From: Mauremys mutica
Taxonomy: Eukaryota > Chordata > Testudines > Geoemydidae
Assembly: GCF_020497125.1 (NCBI RefSeq)
Contig: NC_059079.1
Span: 14,527,553-14,591,552 of the forward strand
Reading direction: 5' to 3'
Length of the DNA stretch: 64,000 nucleotides
The translations under genes and the position numbers were made by a program. The notes under the pieces are model-generated. The model did not search any database. It was given only the letters and a program-made list of their open reading frames with translations, and was not told the origin of the DNA. Below, piece by piece: positions 1 through 12,567 of this stretch; the stretch's first letter is position 1; each line of letters begins with the position of its first letter.

Positions 1-1294
1 AGCTACCCGGCTCCAATGGCCCCACTCACTTGGTAACACTGTTTTATAACTTGAGGCAATGAATTTTACAGTCTCAAGGTGGGATAAAGATGTAACAATG
101 TCTGCAGATGCATCAAACCCCTTTTTGAAAATGTTGTGCGAATTCAATACTCAGACGTACCCAACTGGCAGCACTGGAAGCTTTCTGGTTATCCACAGAA
201 CGAATGGCCGGGAGCAACAGGACACATTTCTCCACAAACAGTACTGCCCTGCCAATGTACTTAACTCTGACCTAAAGGGACCACCATGAGGGATCAGAGG
301 GTATGTTTCTCTCCTTGACTCTCTACTGCAATCCTTGACCCATCTGCTGAGATTGCTAACAAGCTTTGGAATTAGTGCCAACTTTTGTGGTGGATTTGAA
401 GATGTGCACACTTGTGTACTGGGAACTAGAGTGAGGCCAACAAACTTATTTCAATAGTCCACTGTCTATCAGGCAGTAACAGCTTCAGGTCAGTATCATC
501 CGGAGTGAATTTGAACCAGAAACCTAGAATGGAAAGGCTCTGTTCCTGGGCTAAACCCTCTGAGCCTAAAGGTCACTTAAATAATTCTTTTAAAAAAATG
601 TCTGTTGCTGATAAATGTGTATTATTTTAGGAGCCAGGTACTGTAGGCCAGAACTGACTTATTGGCAAAGCCGGGTCAGGTATCTCGCATTGCACTGGCC
701 TGCATACATTCGGACTCTAGTTAGCGCCGTCAGTGTCACAGCTTCCTGAGTACTAAAATAGATCGAGTTATATTAAACATTAAAAAAAATCAATTAACAG
801 TTTTAACTGGAGTTCACTAGTTCAAATCATTTCAGTATTCACCGGTGGATTGTCATCTTGGGCTTTGTTCATGACATTTGCAATCTCTCAGCCTTTATTG
901 GTAACATTTCAACAGAGTAATAGGGGGAGTTATGAGCATCACTCTCTGCTGAAAATATATCCCTTGCTGCAGGAAAGGGACAACTGACAAATGGCAAGCC
1001 AGGCCATCATTAACCTGCAATTAAGCTCAGAGCTCGAAAACAACCTTGGATCCTTACTAGGCTCAATTTTTCTGCTATAGAATATGAATTTTTCCTTCCC
1101 AGTAACTCCCGTTTACATCAATACCAGAGCTGGAGAATCAGAGGCAACTATGTTAGTGTGAAGGAGAGTGTGAGAAAGAGAGATCTCACTTGTGGTTTCT
1201 GGTGTGATTTTCATGTATCTGCAAAGGAGAGAGAAAACACATGAGAATTACAGTCTCCCTGCCACAAGCACGGACTGTATGACAGAGTAAGGAT
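1..1294. other. unassigned non-coding stretch
   Basis: I see no recognisable gene, RNA or repeat boundary here. The small open frames (for example 59-289 on plus) have no recognisable motif, no strong initiation context and no splice-flanked structure, and look like chance frames. Confidence 0.4.
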
Positions 1295-1420
1295 AACTTA
1301 ATACTTGCCCTATTCTGTTCATTCCCTCTGATGCAGCTGGTGCCGGTCACGGTTGGAAAACAGGACACTGGGCTAGATGGTCCATTGGTTTGACCCAGTA
1401 TGGCCGTTCTTATGATCTTA
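1295..1420 (+). repeat. CR1 LINE 3' tail fragment
   Basis: The stretch carries the typical end of a sauropsid CR1 3' UTR: a gttcattccctctg segment, then gacactgggctagatgg and tgacccagtatggccgttcttatg. The same phrase appears in better form at 24591-24925 and in reverse at 63834-64000. Only the 3' terminal ~125 bp is kept, as expected for strongly 5'-truncated CR1 insertions. No coding part is present. Confidence 0.8.
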
Positions 1421-3296
1421 GTCTGCAGTATAAGTGTAACTGGAGAAAGAGTATCGAGTTTCAGGAGAGGATCCTAAAACTAGCAACAGACCAGGGTGTC
1501 AGCAATACAAGCCTAGGGCTGATGGCTGGGACAGAAAATCTCCACACAAGTACAGCAGATCCTTGCTAAGAATGTTTACAATACAAAAATGGGCAATGCA
1601 ATATGCCATCATATCTGACCCAAGCTATGGAAGGCATTATGTTTGAAAATTAAGCAGCAGTGCAACAAATAAGTAGATATAAGAAAGGCACATGGCTAGA
1701 GGTGCCACCGTTGCAGGGATATGTGTGAAAATCAGCTGACTAAAGAACCATGTAATGCATTTGCTAGAAAAATACTGTCAAAAAACAGCAAAGCCTTGGC
1801 AGTAATTGGATCCTCCTTGACCACCTTTCATCAAGTCCAATTTAGCACATAGGAAATGGATTGTGACACCTAGCTGTTAATAAATTCTCTTCCATATGTG
1901 GCATGGACTTCTGATAGCAGGAGTTGCTGCTCAGATCCGGCCTCAGTTGTTACACTTACTAAGTCATGCTTTGCCCATTGAATTTCCTCCTCTCCTCCCA
2001 GACCGTGTTATGGGTCAACCACTGTAAAAATGTATGTCTTTCTCTGTGCAGCCAGTTTTGCTTTCCAGCTTGTCAGAGGAGAACACAAACCCCACCGTTA
2101 CCATGTCCTTATCTTTCCGTCTCCTTGTCCATTCTCTCTTGCTCATTCTCTCAGCTAACAGGGTTGGAGCAGAGTGCGCAAATAGCTCGGCTGGTGTTGG
2201 AAGTGTGCGTGTAAAAGGAAAAAAGCCCTAACTGCTATACTGCTGATGGGTATTTCCCCATTACTCTGCTTTGTTACGCCCGCTGTCTGCATGGAGAAAG
2301 TCTGACATTGCTTGAACATTTCTCCTCTCTCCTGCTTGCTGCTTATTACTGGCTATTCTGTTGTACCCTGTGTATGACCCTCCTGGGGAGTGCCAAAGCC
2401 AAGATGACAGGGCAAAAACAGGGGTGCATTCTGATGTCAAGAGCAAACGCACTTCTTCACCTGGGAGGACAACCGAGATATTTTGAAAAAGGCGGCAAAG
2501 TAAGTGCGATACTGCCCCAGGGCAGCTGTAACACATGCCTGTGCCATGTAGTAACTTGATTTTTTCCCCCCAGTGTATTTAATAGATACATAGCTACACC
2601 CCAGTCTGACATGACATGCATGCAATCTCTGACAAACATTTTCCCCACCAACCCTTCCACTGCCAGGAAGACCATAAACTAAGAACCAGGAGTTTTACAA
2701 TTCTCCTGAAAGGGAAAAACATTTCAGAGAAAATGTAAGAAGACATTTGCTCCACTGTAATGTTCATTTTGGCAATTTTGTCTTATGCCAACATTTGTGT
2801 CTTTCATTTGCATCTCTCCTCTTTTAGAAATTTTTGTATGCAGAGAAAGGATTTGGGATAGTACAGTGGACACCAGGAGAGGGTAGGAGGATGTGGTGCT
2901 TCTTTGCTGCGCTACCATTTTGTTGGAAACGTGGCAGCGCAGTAAAATGGTGGCGGCCGATCCCATAGTGATCTGCAGTATTTTCGGGTGAGAACTAGCA
3001 TCAGTCTTCACCTGAGCAGAAGAAGGGTAGTGGTGGGGTTGTTTCTAAAGATGGGTGAACTGCCTTGGATTTAAAACTGGAATCAGGCTGAACCTACACT
3101 CAAAATTCAAATCAATAACCACCAGGATTTTGATGAGGTCTGTAGAAGTTTCATTCAGGTGAGCTTACTGCTCTGAACAATTTACTCCATTAGGACACTC
3201 AGTGTCTATGGAGGAAAAGCACAGAGTGCCACTTAAAGAGGTCAGAGCAGGAAGCCCAAAGATAGCCAGTTGTAGAGAATGGGACCCATGGGGCAC
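1421..3296. other. unassigned non-coding stretch
   Basis: No gene or repeat boundary could be fixed. Around 2905-2956 two short inverted motifs (ctgcgct/agcgcag and accatttt/aaaatggt) are interleaved and not nested, so they do not form a simple hairpin. Confidence 0.35.
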
Positions 3297-3953
3297 TGTA
3301 GCGCTCCAGCTAAGAAAGGGTTAAAAGCCAGCCCTTGGAGAGGGCCTGGGCTGAGAGAAAAGGCTAAGCTGATTGGGGAAACAGCGCATCTGGGGCCACG
3401 CCCCAATCAGGCCACAGCTGGCCCAATAAAAGGGCTGTGAGCCAGGAACTCAAAGTCTCTCTCTCACAGGGTTGCCTGGGAGAGAAGGGTACCTGAGGCT
3501 GAGCAGGGCTGGGGAAGGGCAAAGGCGCTGGGGGGCTCCAGCCTGGCAACCTCACAGGCTGAGGCCTTGGTGAAGGCCCAAAGCAGGTACTGGGGTTGCA
3601 GAGGTGCAGCCCAGGGTTGGGAAAAGGCAGCAGGTCCAAACCCTCCTTGCCAGTGATGAGTGGTTTACAGACTGCAGTTTGCCCCAGTGAGTGGGGGCTA
3701 GATGAGGACTGGCAGTGGCCACTGAGGCAAGGTGGGGATAGAGGGTTGGGGGTTCCCCTGGGAGGGGAGACCCAGATTGTGGGTTACTGCCAGGGGCTGA
3801 ACCCTGACGTAGAGAGGCCCCGGGGTCCGGGAGGGACATGGGTGCCAACAGCAGGTGAGATACCAGCCAGTAGGGGCGCTCTGTACGCTGAAAAACTAAT
3901 TCCCAAGATGACCAGCAGGAGGCGCCGCGCCGGTGAGTCATCGCCTCACTACA
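3297..3953 (+). mobile_element. solo LTR, 657 bp
   Basis: The element begins TGTAG and ends CTACA, a perfect 5-bp inverted terminus containing the TG...CA of LTRs. It is flanked on both sides by the same 5 bp, GGCAC (3292-3296 and 3954-3958). An AATAAAAG motif lies at 3425-3432, with short CT repeats after it. No gag, pol or primer-binding site flanks it, so it is a solo LTR left by recombination between two LTRs. A 5-bp target duplication fits Gypsy-type or endogenous retroviral elements; I cannot tell which. Open frames inside it (3552-3989 minus, 3596-4039 plus) come from GC-rich LTR sequence and are not genes. Confidence 0.8.
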
Positions 3954-3958
3954 GGCAC

Positions 3959-5367
3959 CCTCTTGACCAGTCACATATTTACATGACATCCATTGTATTG
4001 AGCCAAGAGCAGAGGTCTCAGGATTCAGCTGGCTTTTAGAAAGCTACCTATTGTTCACTGCACAATGAGCATCTTGCTAACTCTTCCTGCTACTGGAAAT
4101 TTTGTAGTGGAACTGGGTATTTCACTAGCTCCCAAGTCCACTAAAGAGATTTTCATGATAAATCTCTGTAATAAACCACATGTGACAAGGTCAGCTGCTC
4201 TATTCCCAACCATTTAGTTCATAATAATCCAGCAAACAGTATAAACAAGCAAGAAAATGGATCTCTAGTGTTTGCCAGTCTTTTGGGAAAACATGGTTAA
4301 AATACATTATAGTCTATTGAGAAATAATTCACCAGACAGCTAAATATAAAAGGTATATTAGAGCTCTCTCATCAGGTGTTAAACTGTATATTATGTATAT
4401 TTTGCTTATTATTTGGAAAACATGACGAAAAATGCCAAGTAAGAGTTTTTAAAATGAAGAAATTCACGGTCATTTGAAATAGGATTTTTGACTGGGTTTG
4501 TGTGTGTTTGTTTTAGTCAGCTATGGTGTATGCTTATGAAAGTATCCAGAGCATTTTCAATTAAACCATGAAAACAAGTTAGTTTTGAATGCTGAGGCAG
4601 GTTTTATCACACTCATTATGGCCTATTTTTAAAACGGGGACTCTTGCGGAAAACTCTCATTAGACAGATGTTTGAAATGAGAGTAGGTTGAAGTGTTCGC
4701 TACGCCATGGTTCCAAAATCATACCTCCAACTGAAAACATCAAAGGGCAGCCCTAGAACGATCATTGGATTTCTACATTTTCAGATGGTACTTGGTAGTT
4801 TAAGGCCAGCCCAGTCTGCTTGCTACTAAAAGTGCCCCATCAGGTCTGGAGTTGTCACAGAATGAAAAATGAAAAATCTTGGCTACTTGAAGGTCCAAAT
4901 CCAGCATTTTTGTTCATCCCAAAGTCCTGCTGAAGTCAGTGGGCTGGGTCCTGAGCCAAGAAATGCTTAGCTCAGCTCTGCAGAGAGTTCCAAAAATGCC
5001 ATGTGCACCCGCAATGCTTATTCTTCTTAGCGTTGGCCAGTCCCCCAGACTGTAGCCAGTTGGAGGCTGCTTCAAACAATGCCCCTCTGCACCCATTACA
5101 GCAGCCATGATTGAGAGGATGCTCTTTGATGCCATGTGTTTCCCCATCCACACCCCTTACACAAGCAGCTGGAAGGGAGTCACTATGATCCCCTTACAGA
5201 ATTCTAAAGTAGACGGGTAAACGAGGCTTCGGGAAGCCACACAGCTGCCACTGCAAGCCAGCAGCCTGGTCCATCCTCTTGAAACACAGGAGAAGAGTTA
5301 AGTCATTGGGAGTTTTGCATGCACAAAAAGTGGAGGATCAGTCCTTTGGAGACTAGACCCAGGCCCA
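3959..5367. other. unassigned AT-rich non-coding stretch
   Basis: No gene recognised. Around 4890-4955 there is a degenerate phrase of the kind 'gaagtcagtgg', which recurs at 6690, 8095 and 42665. It probably belongs to an old dispersed repeat too decayed to bound. Confidence 0.35.
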
Positions 5368-5982
5368 GGGTATGTCTCAAACATTGCAGTTGGGAGATGT
5401 GATTGCAGTATCCGTAGAGCAAAGCCGCGCTCAAGTAACAATAGCAGTGGAGCTGCAGCAACATGGGTAGTGGCCACTCAAGTGTGTGCCCAGGGTCCTG
5501 AGCAGGTGGGACTAGCCTGTGCAGGTGTAGCTTCACTGCTATTGCTACTCAATCTAGCTTTGATCTAGTTCAGTGGTTCCCAAACTTGTTCTGCTGCTTG
5601 TGCAGGGAAAGCCCCGGCAGGCTGGGCAGGTTTGTTTACCCGCCGCGTCTGCAGGTTCGGCCGATCGTGGCTCCCAGTGGCCGCGGTTCGCTGCTCCAGG
5701 CCAATGGGAGCTGCTGGAAGCGGTGACCAGTACGTCCCTTGGCCCACGCTGCTTCCAGCGGCTCCCATTGGCCTGGAGCAGCGAACCACGACCACTGGGA
5801 GCCGCGATCGGCCGAACCTGCGGACGCGGCGGGTAAACAAACCGGCCCGGCCCGGCCGGGGCTTTCCCTGCACAAGCGGCGGAACAAGTCTGGGAACCAC
5901 TCATCTAGTTAGATCAAAGCTATCTGGGGTATGTCTACACTTGGTGCAATCAGACCTCCCAATTGCAGTGCAGGCACAGCCT
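5368..5982 (+). mobile_element. older MITE split by a hAT insertion
   Basis: The left part starts GGGTATGTCTC. After the nested element (5571-5902) the sequence resumes with agatcaaagctatctgg, the continuation of the ...ctagctttgatctagtt arm. It ends near 5982 in a decayed gcagtgcaggcacagcc, where related copies read gcagtgtagacatacccc. The two parts make a ~275-bp TIR element of the 'ggtatgtctacac' MITE group. Similar 3' ends occur at 8743 and 45687. It is non-autonomous, with no transposase frame. The outer boundary is approximate. Confidence 0.6.
5571..5902. mobile_element. palindromic non-autonomous hAT transposon, 332 bp
   Basis: The terminal inverted repeats read CAGTGGTTCCCAAACTTGTTC on the left, matched by the reverse complement of ..CTGGGAACCACTC on the right. 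Both flanks carry the 8-bp target duplication ATCTAGTT (5563-5570 and 5903-5910), the hAT signature. The whole element folds on itself: arms of roughly 150 bp pair around a short centre near 5730-5755. It is CpG- and GC-rich against an AT-rich host. No transposase is encoded, and the frames seen inside on both strands are a by-product of the palindrome. The copy at 16978-17309 has exactly the same length. Confidence 0.92.
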
Positions 5983-6168
5983 TCATTTTATGGAAAAGTC
6001 TGAAAACATCTTGGGCCGCATTCTGATCTCTCATACACTGGTATAAATTAGAAATGACTCCAATTAAATCAAATGAGTTCCACTAATGTGATAAAAATCA
6101 CAGTCCTATAAGGCTTATAAAGCATACATCTGTTTAAATATCATACACTTCAGTATTTCCCTGATCCT
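5983..6168. other. short unassigned stretch before the tandem duplication
   Basis: It contains 'attctgatctctcatacactggtataaa', resembling the old dispersed 'non-coding repeat with gtgtaaat/agtcaatgg' phrases seen elsewhere. It ends at the breakpoint of the duplication, where ...gatcct meets ctgctc. Confidence 0.3.
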
Positions 6169-6394
6169 CTGCTCATTTTAAAAGAAAAACGCATGAAAAC
6201 TGAATCAGGGTTCATCATCTCCCATGTAATATCCCTCAATTTGTGTAACATATTTCCATGTCAACCAGTTATGATGCCACAGATGAGAGTTATGATATAA
6301 ACAATGGGAGCAGATCAACCACTGTAGTAATAACAGTTCTTAAATGTTTCTAATAATAATTCTTATGTATTATCTTAATAATTCTTTACATCAG

Positions 6395-6585
6395 TAGATC
6401 TCAAAATACTTTACAAAGGAGATCAGTATTGTTATCCCCATTTTGCATGTAGGGAAACTGAGGCACAGAGCGGTGAAAGAGCTTCTCCATAGTCACCCAG
6501 CAGGTCAGTGTCAGTGAGTGCCAGAAACAGAACCCAGGTCTCCTGAGTCCCAGTCCAGTGCTCTCTTCTAGAGATCACTTCCTCC
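6395..6585 (-). repeat. MIR-type CORE-SINE fragment (copy A)
   Basis: In reverse orientation the stretch matches the familiar MIR order: 'ccattttgcat..agggaaactgaggcacagag', then 'gtcacccagcaggtcag', then 'acagaacccaggtctcctga'. This is the antisense of the tRNA-related head and core. It is an old, decayed copy carried along in the 3.8-kb duplication. Confidence 0.75.
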
Positions 6586-8596
6586 CCCTATTAAGGCCTA
6601 GTCTTGTAGTCTCTACTCCGGCAACTCTTCTATTGAAAACAGCAGGCCAGATTCTGATATCATTTACAGCTTGTGTAAATGCAGAATAACTCCTCAAGTC
6701 AGTGGAGTTGCTTCCAGATTTACACCAGCCCAACAAAAATCAGAACCTAGTGGATGCTTGTCCTAAGGACAACAAAACTGAGCCCTTAAAGAGGATCAAA
6801 AAACCAAGAAAAAAAAATTTATGCAGAAATAATTTCCCCTGTCCTGTATTTTGCGGTGTTCTCTTAGCAATGATTGAACAGCAGTGGACTTTTGCTTTCA
6901 CAGCCCAGTTTTCTTGTGCTTGATAACGAAGTCACATCCTCTGCTTATAGCATCATGATCTCTTTAGAAGCAATGACGCTATGCTGCAACAAATTCGGCA
7001 TTATAATTTCACAGAAGGAACAAACAGGAATAAAGGATAGGCTGCGAGGAAAGCACCTTCTTTAAGGGCTGGTTTCCAAACCTTTGGTACTGATTACCAA
7101 AACAAAATAGATGTAAAAAAATGTGTGAAAGACAGAAACATACATGTTGTAATCTTAACAATGGGCAGACTTCCCCAGCATGGAAAGTTCTTTTTTTTTA
7201 AGGAAACAAAGGTCATGTTTTCAAGATAATAAAATATTGTGGAAAGTGACAAAGAAAAATGGTTTCCTCAAAAGCTCTTTAACCTTGTGAAAAATAAATT
7301 CTGAATTCTTTAGATCCTGGCCCTGACCCTAAAAGGGAGCTAACAAGAACCACCATGGTGGGAAAAACATGAGCCTTAATTGTAGAGGTGAATTCTCATC
7401 TCACAGCAGTCAGTCTTTTAACATTTACAAAACTGACATTATACTGTATCAATACAAGGAAAAATTAGAAAAAAGGTTTGCTTTATGCATAATGGCATAT
7501 TTTATGCTGCCCTAATTAGCCTGGTTCATTTTTCCATTCAAATAGTTGCTACGCAGAACAGTCTCCAATACCGCTCTACTTATGAGCCAGGTAGACATGG
7601 GACAGGTTTGCTTTAAGAGAGGGATCGTATCATTTTGAACGGAGAAACAGTTACAATATACTTGATATCCTGGTGTGAAACGGGCATCTGAGCAAATCTA
7701 CGGAGCAACACTGGTCATCTATCAGTAAACAATCTGTTCTCAGGGAAGATCTGGTAATCTGGAAATTCAGCTCACTCACAGTGTCTCTACCCATCTGGAC
7801 CACAGTGGGTAAGATGTGTCAATAGCATTTTGTCATGTATGTCAAATAGGATTTCCATTCATATATAAAATACAATGTCATTTCAAGGGCACACACTAAT
7901 TCTAGGTAGAACTAGTTCATTGCTAAGGGCAAGGATTTTTTAAAAATATACATATATAAATACACAGGAAATAAGCAAACCGTAGGCAAGGATTAAGAGA
8001 AAAGAAAAAAGGTTAGTAGGTCAGTGTTAACCCTTTTTAAAAAAATTCTCTAAGTTATTTCTGCGTGTGCCTAATTTTAATCAGAGTGGTCTCACTGAAG
8101 TCAATGAGGTAAAGTTAGGCATGTGCTGACATACATACCAAATCAGGGCCTAAAACAATAGGGGGAAAAAAACAGGCAACTTAAAAAAATGCTAATGAAC
8201 AAAATGTGATATTAGGCACAGGTTAATTAACAAAATAATAGGAATAAATCAATAAGTAGGTTAAAAGTACCTATGCATATTAAGTAGTCAGTGATCACAG
8301 TGACTAAGAGAGACTAACAATGGCTAGTGGAGGGATTGTTAAAAGGAAATTAATATAGCAGTTAAAAAAATATACAAAGAAACTAAACACCATGTGTGCA
8401 AGGCATCACCCTAGCACTAAGAGCCAGTTGCAGCATGAAGGCCCACTATCCAGGTCTCTCCTTGTTTTATCCCTCTGACCTCCAATTTTATGTCTTTTCT
8501 ATAAAGGTCATGGTCTTGCAAACTCTTGAGTTAAAATGACTACTCACGTGCATAAGGCTACTTGGGTGTGTAAGGATATTTGTCTGCAAATTACAG

Positions 8597-8745
8597 ACAG
8601 GGGTCTGAACTCGGGTGGCTCACCCATGCCTCCACCAGTGCCACAACCTCCACACTGGATTTTAACAATCTATCTTACGCCTGCGAGCATGAGTCTGTCT
8701 ACCTGGGCAGGGAGGCTCACTCCCAGCTGCAGTGTAGATGTACCC
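8597..8745 (+). repeat. half of a TIR MITE (copy A)
   Basis: The segment runs from ggtctgaactcgggtggctc to an end agctgcagtgtagatgtaccc. That end is the inverted form of the ggtatgtctacac terminus seen at 5368. The left half is absent or unrecognisable. Part of the open frame 8536-8844 is made of it. Confidence 0.55.
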
Positions 8746-10226
8746 TACATGTTTGGAGGATCCAGACCTCAAACTAAGATCTTCAGGGGAGGCAATGTCT
8801 CTTCCTATGCATCTTTACAGGGCCCTTGGGTGCTACTGAAATAAGGTGGCTGTAACTATTTGTTATTCAGAAAAGGAGAGCTTGTGGAATTACTTTCCAT
8901 TTAACCCTGAAAAAAACAGGCATCAGAGAGAGACCGTGAACAGACAATAAATCATGGCAGTATAAATGAGGGTTCAAAATACTCTCAGGAATCACACTCA
9001 GATTGTTCAACAAAAAATAAATAAATAAATTGGCAGAACTAGCTAGTTAACAAGTGTAGATCACAAGAAAGTAAAATATTTTACATAAAATATACTCAAC
9101 CGTCAGTGCCTTCACAGATAGTCAATATAGGTGTCCTGTCGCCATTTACAACATGGACAGGATGCAGCTTCCAATTACTGAACCTATGAGGAATTTTTCA
9201 CCTTGTGTTCGCTGTTTATTAATATGTGGTTTAAAGGGGTTGGTTCATGATGTGACGCAGCAGTCCCAATACCCATACCTGTAAACCATTAAGACGGGTT
9301 TCTCTATTGCTGCAGTTCAGTCTGTGGTCAACTCTGTAGCTCTGCTGATCATTAAAATAAGAAATTATGGCCCTGAAACTTTGACCAATGGAGATACCAT
9401 CCCTATCTCTGACAGAAACTTCCCTGAGATTGTTTCCTTTGACGGGAAGTGGGAGGTTTACTCATTGATACTTTCCGTAGAAATCTCCATTAGGGATTAG
9501 CCAAATTGTTTCAGCAATATCCTAACTGTAATGGAACATTACATATTACTACTGGATGACATTCTCTCCCATGGAAGTTGTCAGAGGCTAGCCAGATCTC
9601 CAGGTCATATTCCTAGCTCTCCTACAGACTTGATGTGTAATATGAAACGAATCACTTAATATAACAATGCCACAGACAATCTATAAAATGGGCATACGAC
9701 CACCAGTGTTGTGAGACCTTATTAATTGACTAACATTTCCATGGTGCTTTGAAATTCTTAGCTGTAAGTCATTATTCATTTTGTGTCAGAATGATTCCCT
9801 TGCTCCAAGACATCTTTTCCCACTCCTTCCTCTTCCTCCAAGTTTGTTTGAATATATAATGGACTAGAAAAACACTACGTTACCTTTGCCAATTAATTAG
9901 AACTTTAAAACTAGCCACAGACCACATGTTTAATTAGTTTTGTTTAAAGTTTGAAGTTTCTGCTTATGTTGGGTTAAACTGCAGAGTAATCATGTCAAGT
10001 CTGCTCATTTTAAAAGAAAAATGCATGAAAACTGAATCAGGGTTCATCATCTCCCATGTAATATCCCTCAATTTGTGTAACATATTTCCATGTCAACCAG
10101 TTATGATGCCACAGATGAGAGTTATGATATAAACAATGGGAGCAGATCAACCACTGTAGTAATAACAGTTCTTAAATGTTTCTAATAATAATTCTTATGT
10201 ATTATCTTAATAATTCTTTACATCAG

Positions 10227-10417
10227 TAGATCTCAAAATACTTTACAAAGGAGATCAGTATTGTTATCCCCATTTTGCATGTAGGGAAACTGAGGCACAG
10301 AGCGGTGAAAGAGCTTCTCCATAGTCACCCAGCAGGTCAGTGTCAGTGAGTGCCAGAAACAGAACCCAGGTCTCCTGAGTCCCAGTCCAGTGCTCTCTTC
10401 TAGAGATCACTTCCTCC
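10227..10417 (-). repeat. MIR-type CORE-SINE fragment (copy B)
   Basis: Duplicate of the fragment at 6395-6585 at an exact offset of 3832 bp. No difference between the two was noticed by eye in this stretch. Confidence 0.75.
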
Positions 10418-12418
10418 CCCTATTAAGGCCTAGTCTTGTAGTCTCTACTCCGGCAACTCTTCTATTGAAAACAGCAGGCCAGATTCTGATATCATTTACA
10501 GCTTGTGTAAATGCAGAATAACTCCTCAAGTCAGTGGAGTTGCTTCCAGATTTACACCAGCCCAACCAAAATCAGAACCTAGTGGATGCTTGTCCTAAGG
10601 ACAACAAAACTGAGCCCTTAAAGAGGATCAAAAAACCAAGAAAAAAAATTTATGCAGAAATAATTTCCCCTGTCCTGTATTTTGCGGTGTTCTCTTAGCA
10701 ATGATTGAACAGCAGTGGACTTTTGCTTTCACAGCCCAGTTTTCTTGTGCTTGAAGTCACATCCTCTGCTTATAGCATCATGATCTCTTTAGAAGCAATG
10801 ACGCTATGCTGCAACAAATTCGGCATTATAATTTCACAGAAGGAACAAACAGGAATAAAGGATAGGCTGCGAGGAAAGCACCTTCTTTAAGGGCTGGTTT
10901 CCAAACCTTTGGTACTGATTACCAAAACAAAATAGATGTAAAAAAATGTGTGAAAGACACAAACATACATGTTGTAATCTTAACAATGGGCAGACTTCCC
11001 CAGCGTGGAAAGTTCTTTTTTTTAAGGAAACAAAGGTCATGTTTTCAAGATAATAAAATATTGTGGAAAGTGACAAAGAAAAATGGTTTCCTCAAAAGCT
11101 CTTTAACCTTGTGAAAAATAAATTCTGAATTCTTTAGATCCTGGCCCTGACCCTAAAAGGGAGCTAACAAGAGCCATCATGGTGGGAAAAACATGAGCCT
11201 TAATTGTAGAGGTGAATTCTCATCTCACAGCAGTCAGTCTTAACATTTACAAAACTGACATTATACTGTATCAATACAAGGAAAAATTAGAAAAAAGGTT
11301 TGCTTTATGCATAATGGCATATTTTATGCTGCCCTAATTAGCCTGGTTCATTTTTCCATTCAAATAGTTGCTACGCAGAACAGTCTCCAATACCGCTCTA
11401 CTTATGAGCCAGGTAGACATGGGACAGGTTTGCTTTAAGAGAGGGATCGTATCATTTTGAACGGAGAAACAGTTACAATATACTTGATATCCTGGTGTGA
11501 AACGGGCATCTGAGCAAATCTACGGAGCAACACTGGTCATCTATCAGTAAACAATCTGTTCTCAGGGAAGATCTGGTAATCTGGAAATTCAGCTCACTCA
11601 CAGTGTCTCTACCCATCTGGACAACAGTGGGTAAGATGTGTCAATAGCATTTTGTCATGTATGTCAAATAGGATTTCCATTCATATATAAAATACAATGT
11701 CACTTCAAGGGCACACACTAATTCTAGGTAGAACTAGTTCATTGCTAAGGGCAAGGATTTTTTTTAAATATACATATATAAATACACAGGAAATAAGCAA
11801 ACCGTAGGCAAGGATTAAGAGAAAAGAAAAAAGGTTAGTAGGTCAGTGTTAACCCTTTTTAAAAAAATTCTCTAAGTTATTTCTGCGTGTGCCTAATTTT
11901 AATCAGAGTGGTCTCACTGAAGTCAATGAGGTAAAGTTAGGCATGTGCTGACATACATACCAAATCAGGGCCTAAAACAATAGGGGGAAAAAAACAGGCA
12001 ACTTAAAAAAATGCTAATGAACAAAATGTGATATTAGGCACAGGTTAATTAACAAAATAATAGGAATAAATCAATAAGTAGGTTAAAAGTACCTATGCAT
12101 ATTAAGTAGTCAGTGATCACAGTGACTAAGAGAGACTAACAATGGCTAGTGGAGGGATTGTTAAAAGGAAATTAATATAGCAGTTAAAAAAATATACAAA
12201 GAAACTAAACACCATGTGTGCAAGGCATCACCCTAGCACTAAGAGCCAGTTGCAGCATGAAGGCCCACTATCCAGGTCTCTCCTTGTTTTATCCCTCTGA
12301 CCTCCAATTTTATGTCTTTTCTATAAAGGTCATGGTCTTGCAAACTCTTGAGTTAAAATGACTACTCACGTGCATAAGGCTACTTGGGTGTGTAAGGATA
12401 TTTGTCTGCAAATTACAG

Positions 12419-12567
12419 ACAGGGGTCTGAACTCGGGTGGCTCACCCATGCCTCCACCAGTGCCACAACCTCCACACTGGATTTTAACAATCTATCTTAC
12501 GCCTGCGAGCATGAGTCTGTCTACCTGGGCAGGGAGGCTCACTCCCAGCTGCAGTGTAGATGTACCC
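12419..12567 (+). repeat. half of a TIR MITE (copy B)
   Basis: Duplicate of 8597-8745, now at an offset of 3822 bp because of the four deletions upstream. Confidence 0.55.

Larger units (their letters stand above)
6169..10000 (+). repeat. tandem segmental duplication, copy A (3832 bp)
   Basis: The whole block recurs directly downstream at 10001-13822. Read side by side I find about 11 substitutions and 4 indels. The indels are 1 bp in an A run near 6818, 6 bp near 6925, 1 bp in a T run near 7199 and 2 bp near 7419; they sum to the 10-bp length difference exactly. The unit contains a MIR fragment, a MITE half and unassigned AT-rich sequence, but no gene. The frame at 8536-8844 occurs in both copies because of the duplication, not because of coding constraint. 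Confidence 0.97.

Noticed and set aside
2905..2956. Apparent palindrome with ctgcgct and accatttt arms
   Set aside because: The arms are interleaved, not nested, so they do not make a normal hairpin. No copy was found elsewhere in the window.
8536..8844. 102-aa frame present twice, identical (also 12358-12666)
   Set aside because: The repetition follows from the 3.8-kb duplication, and the frame includes a MITE half. Identity is therefore not evidence of selection.
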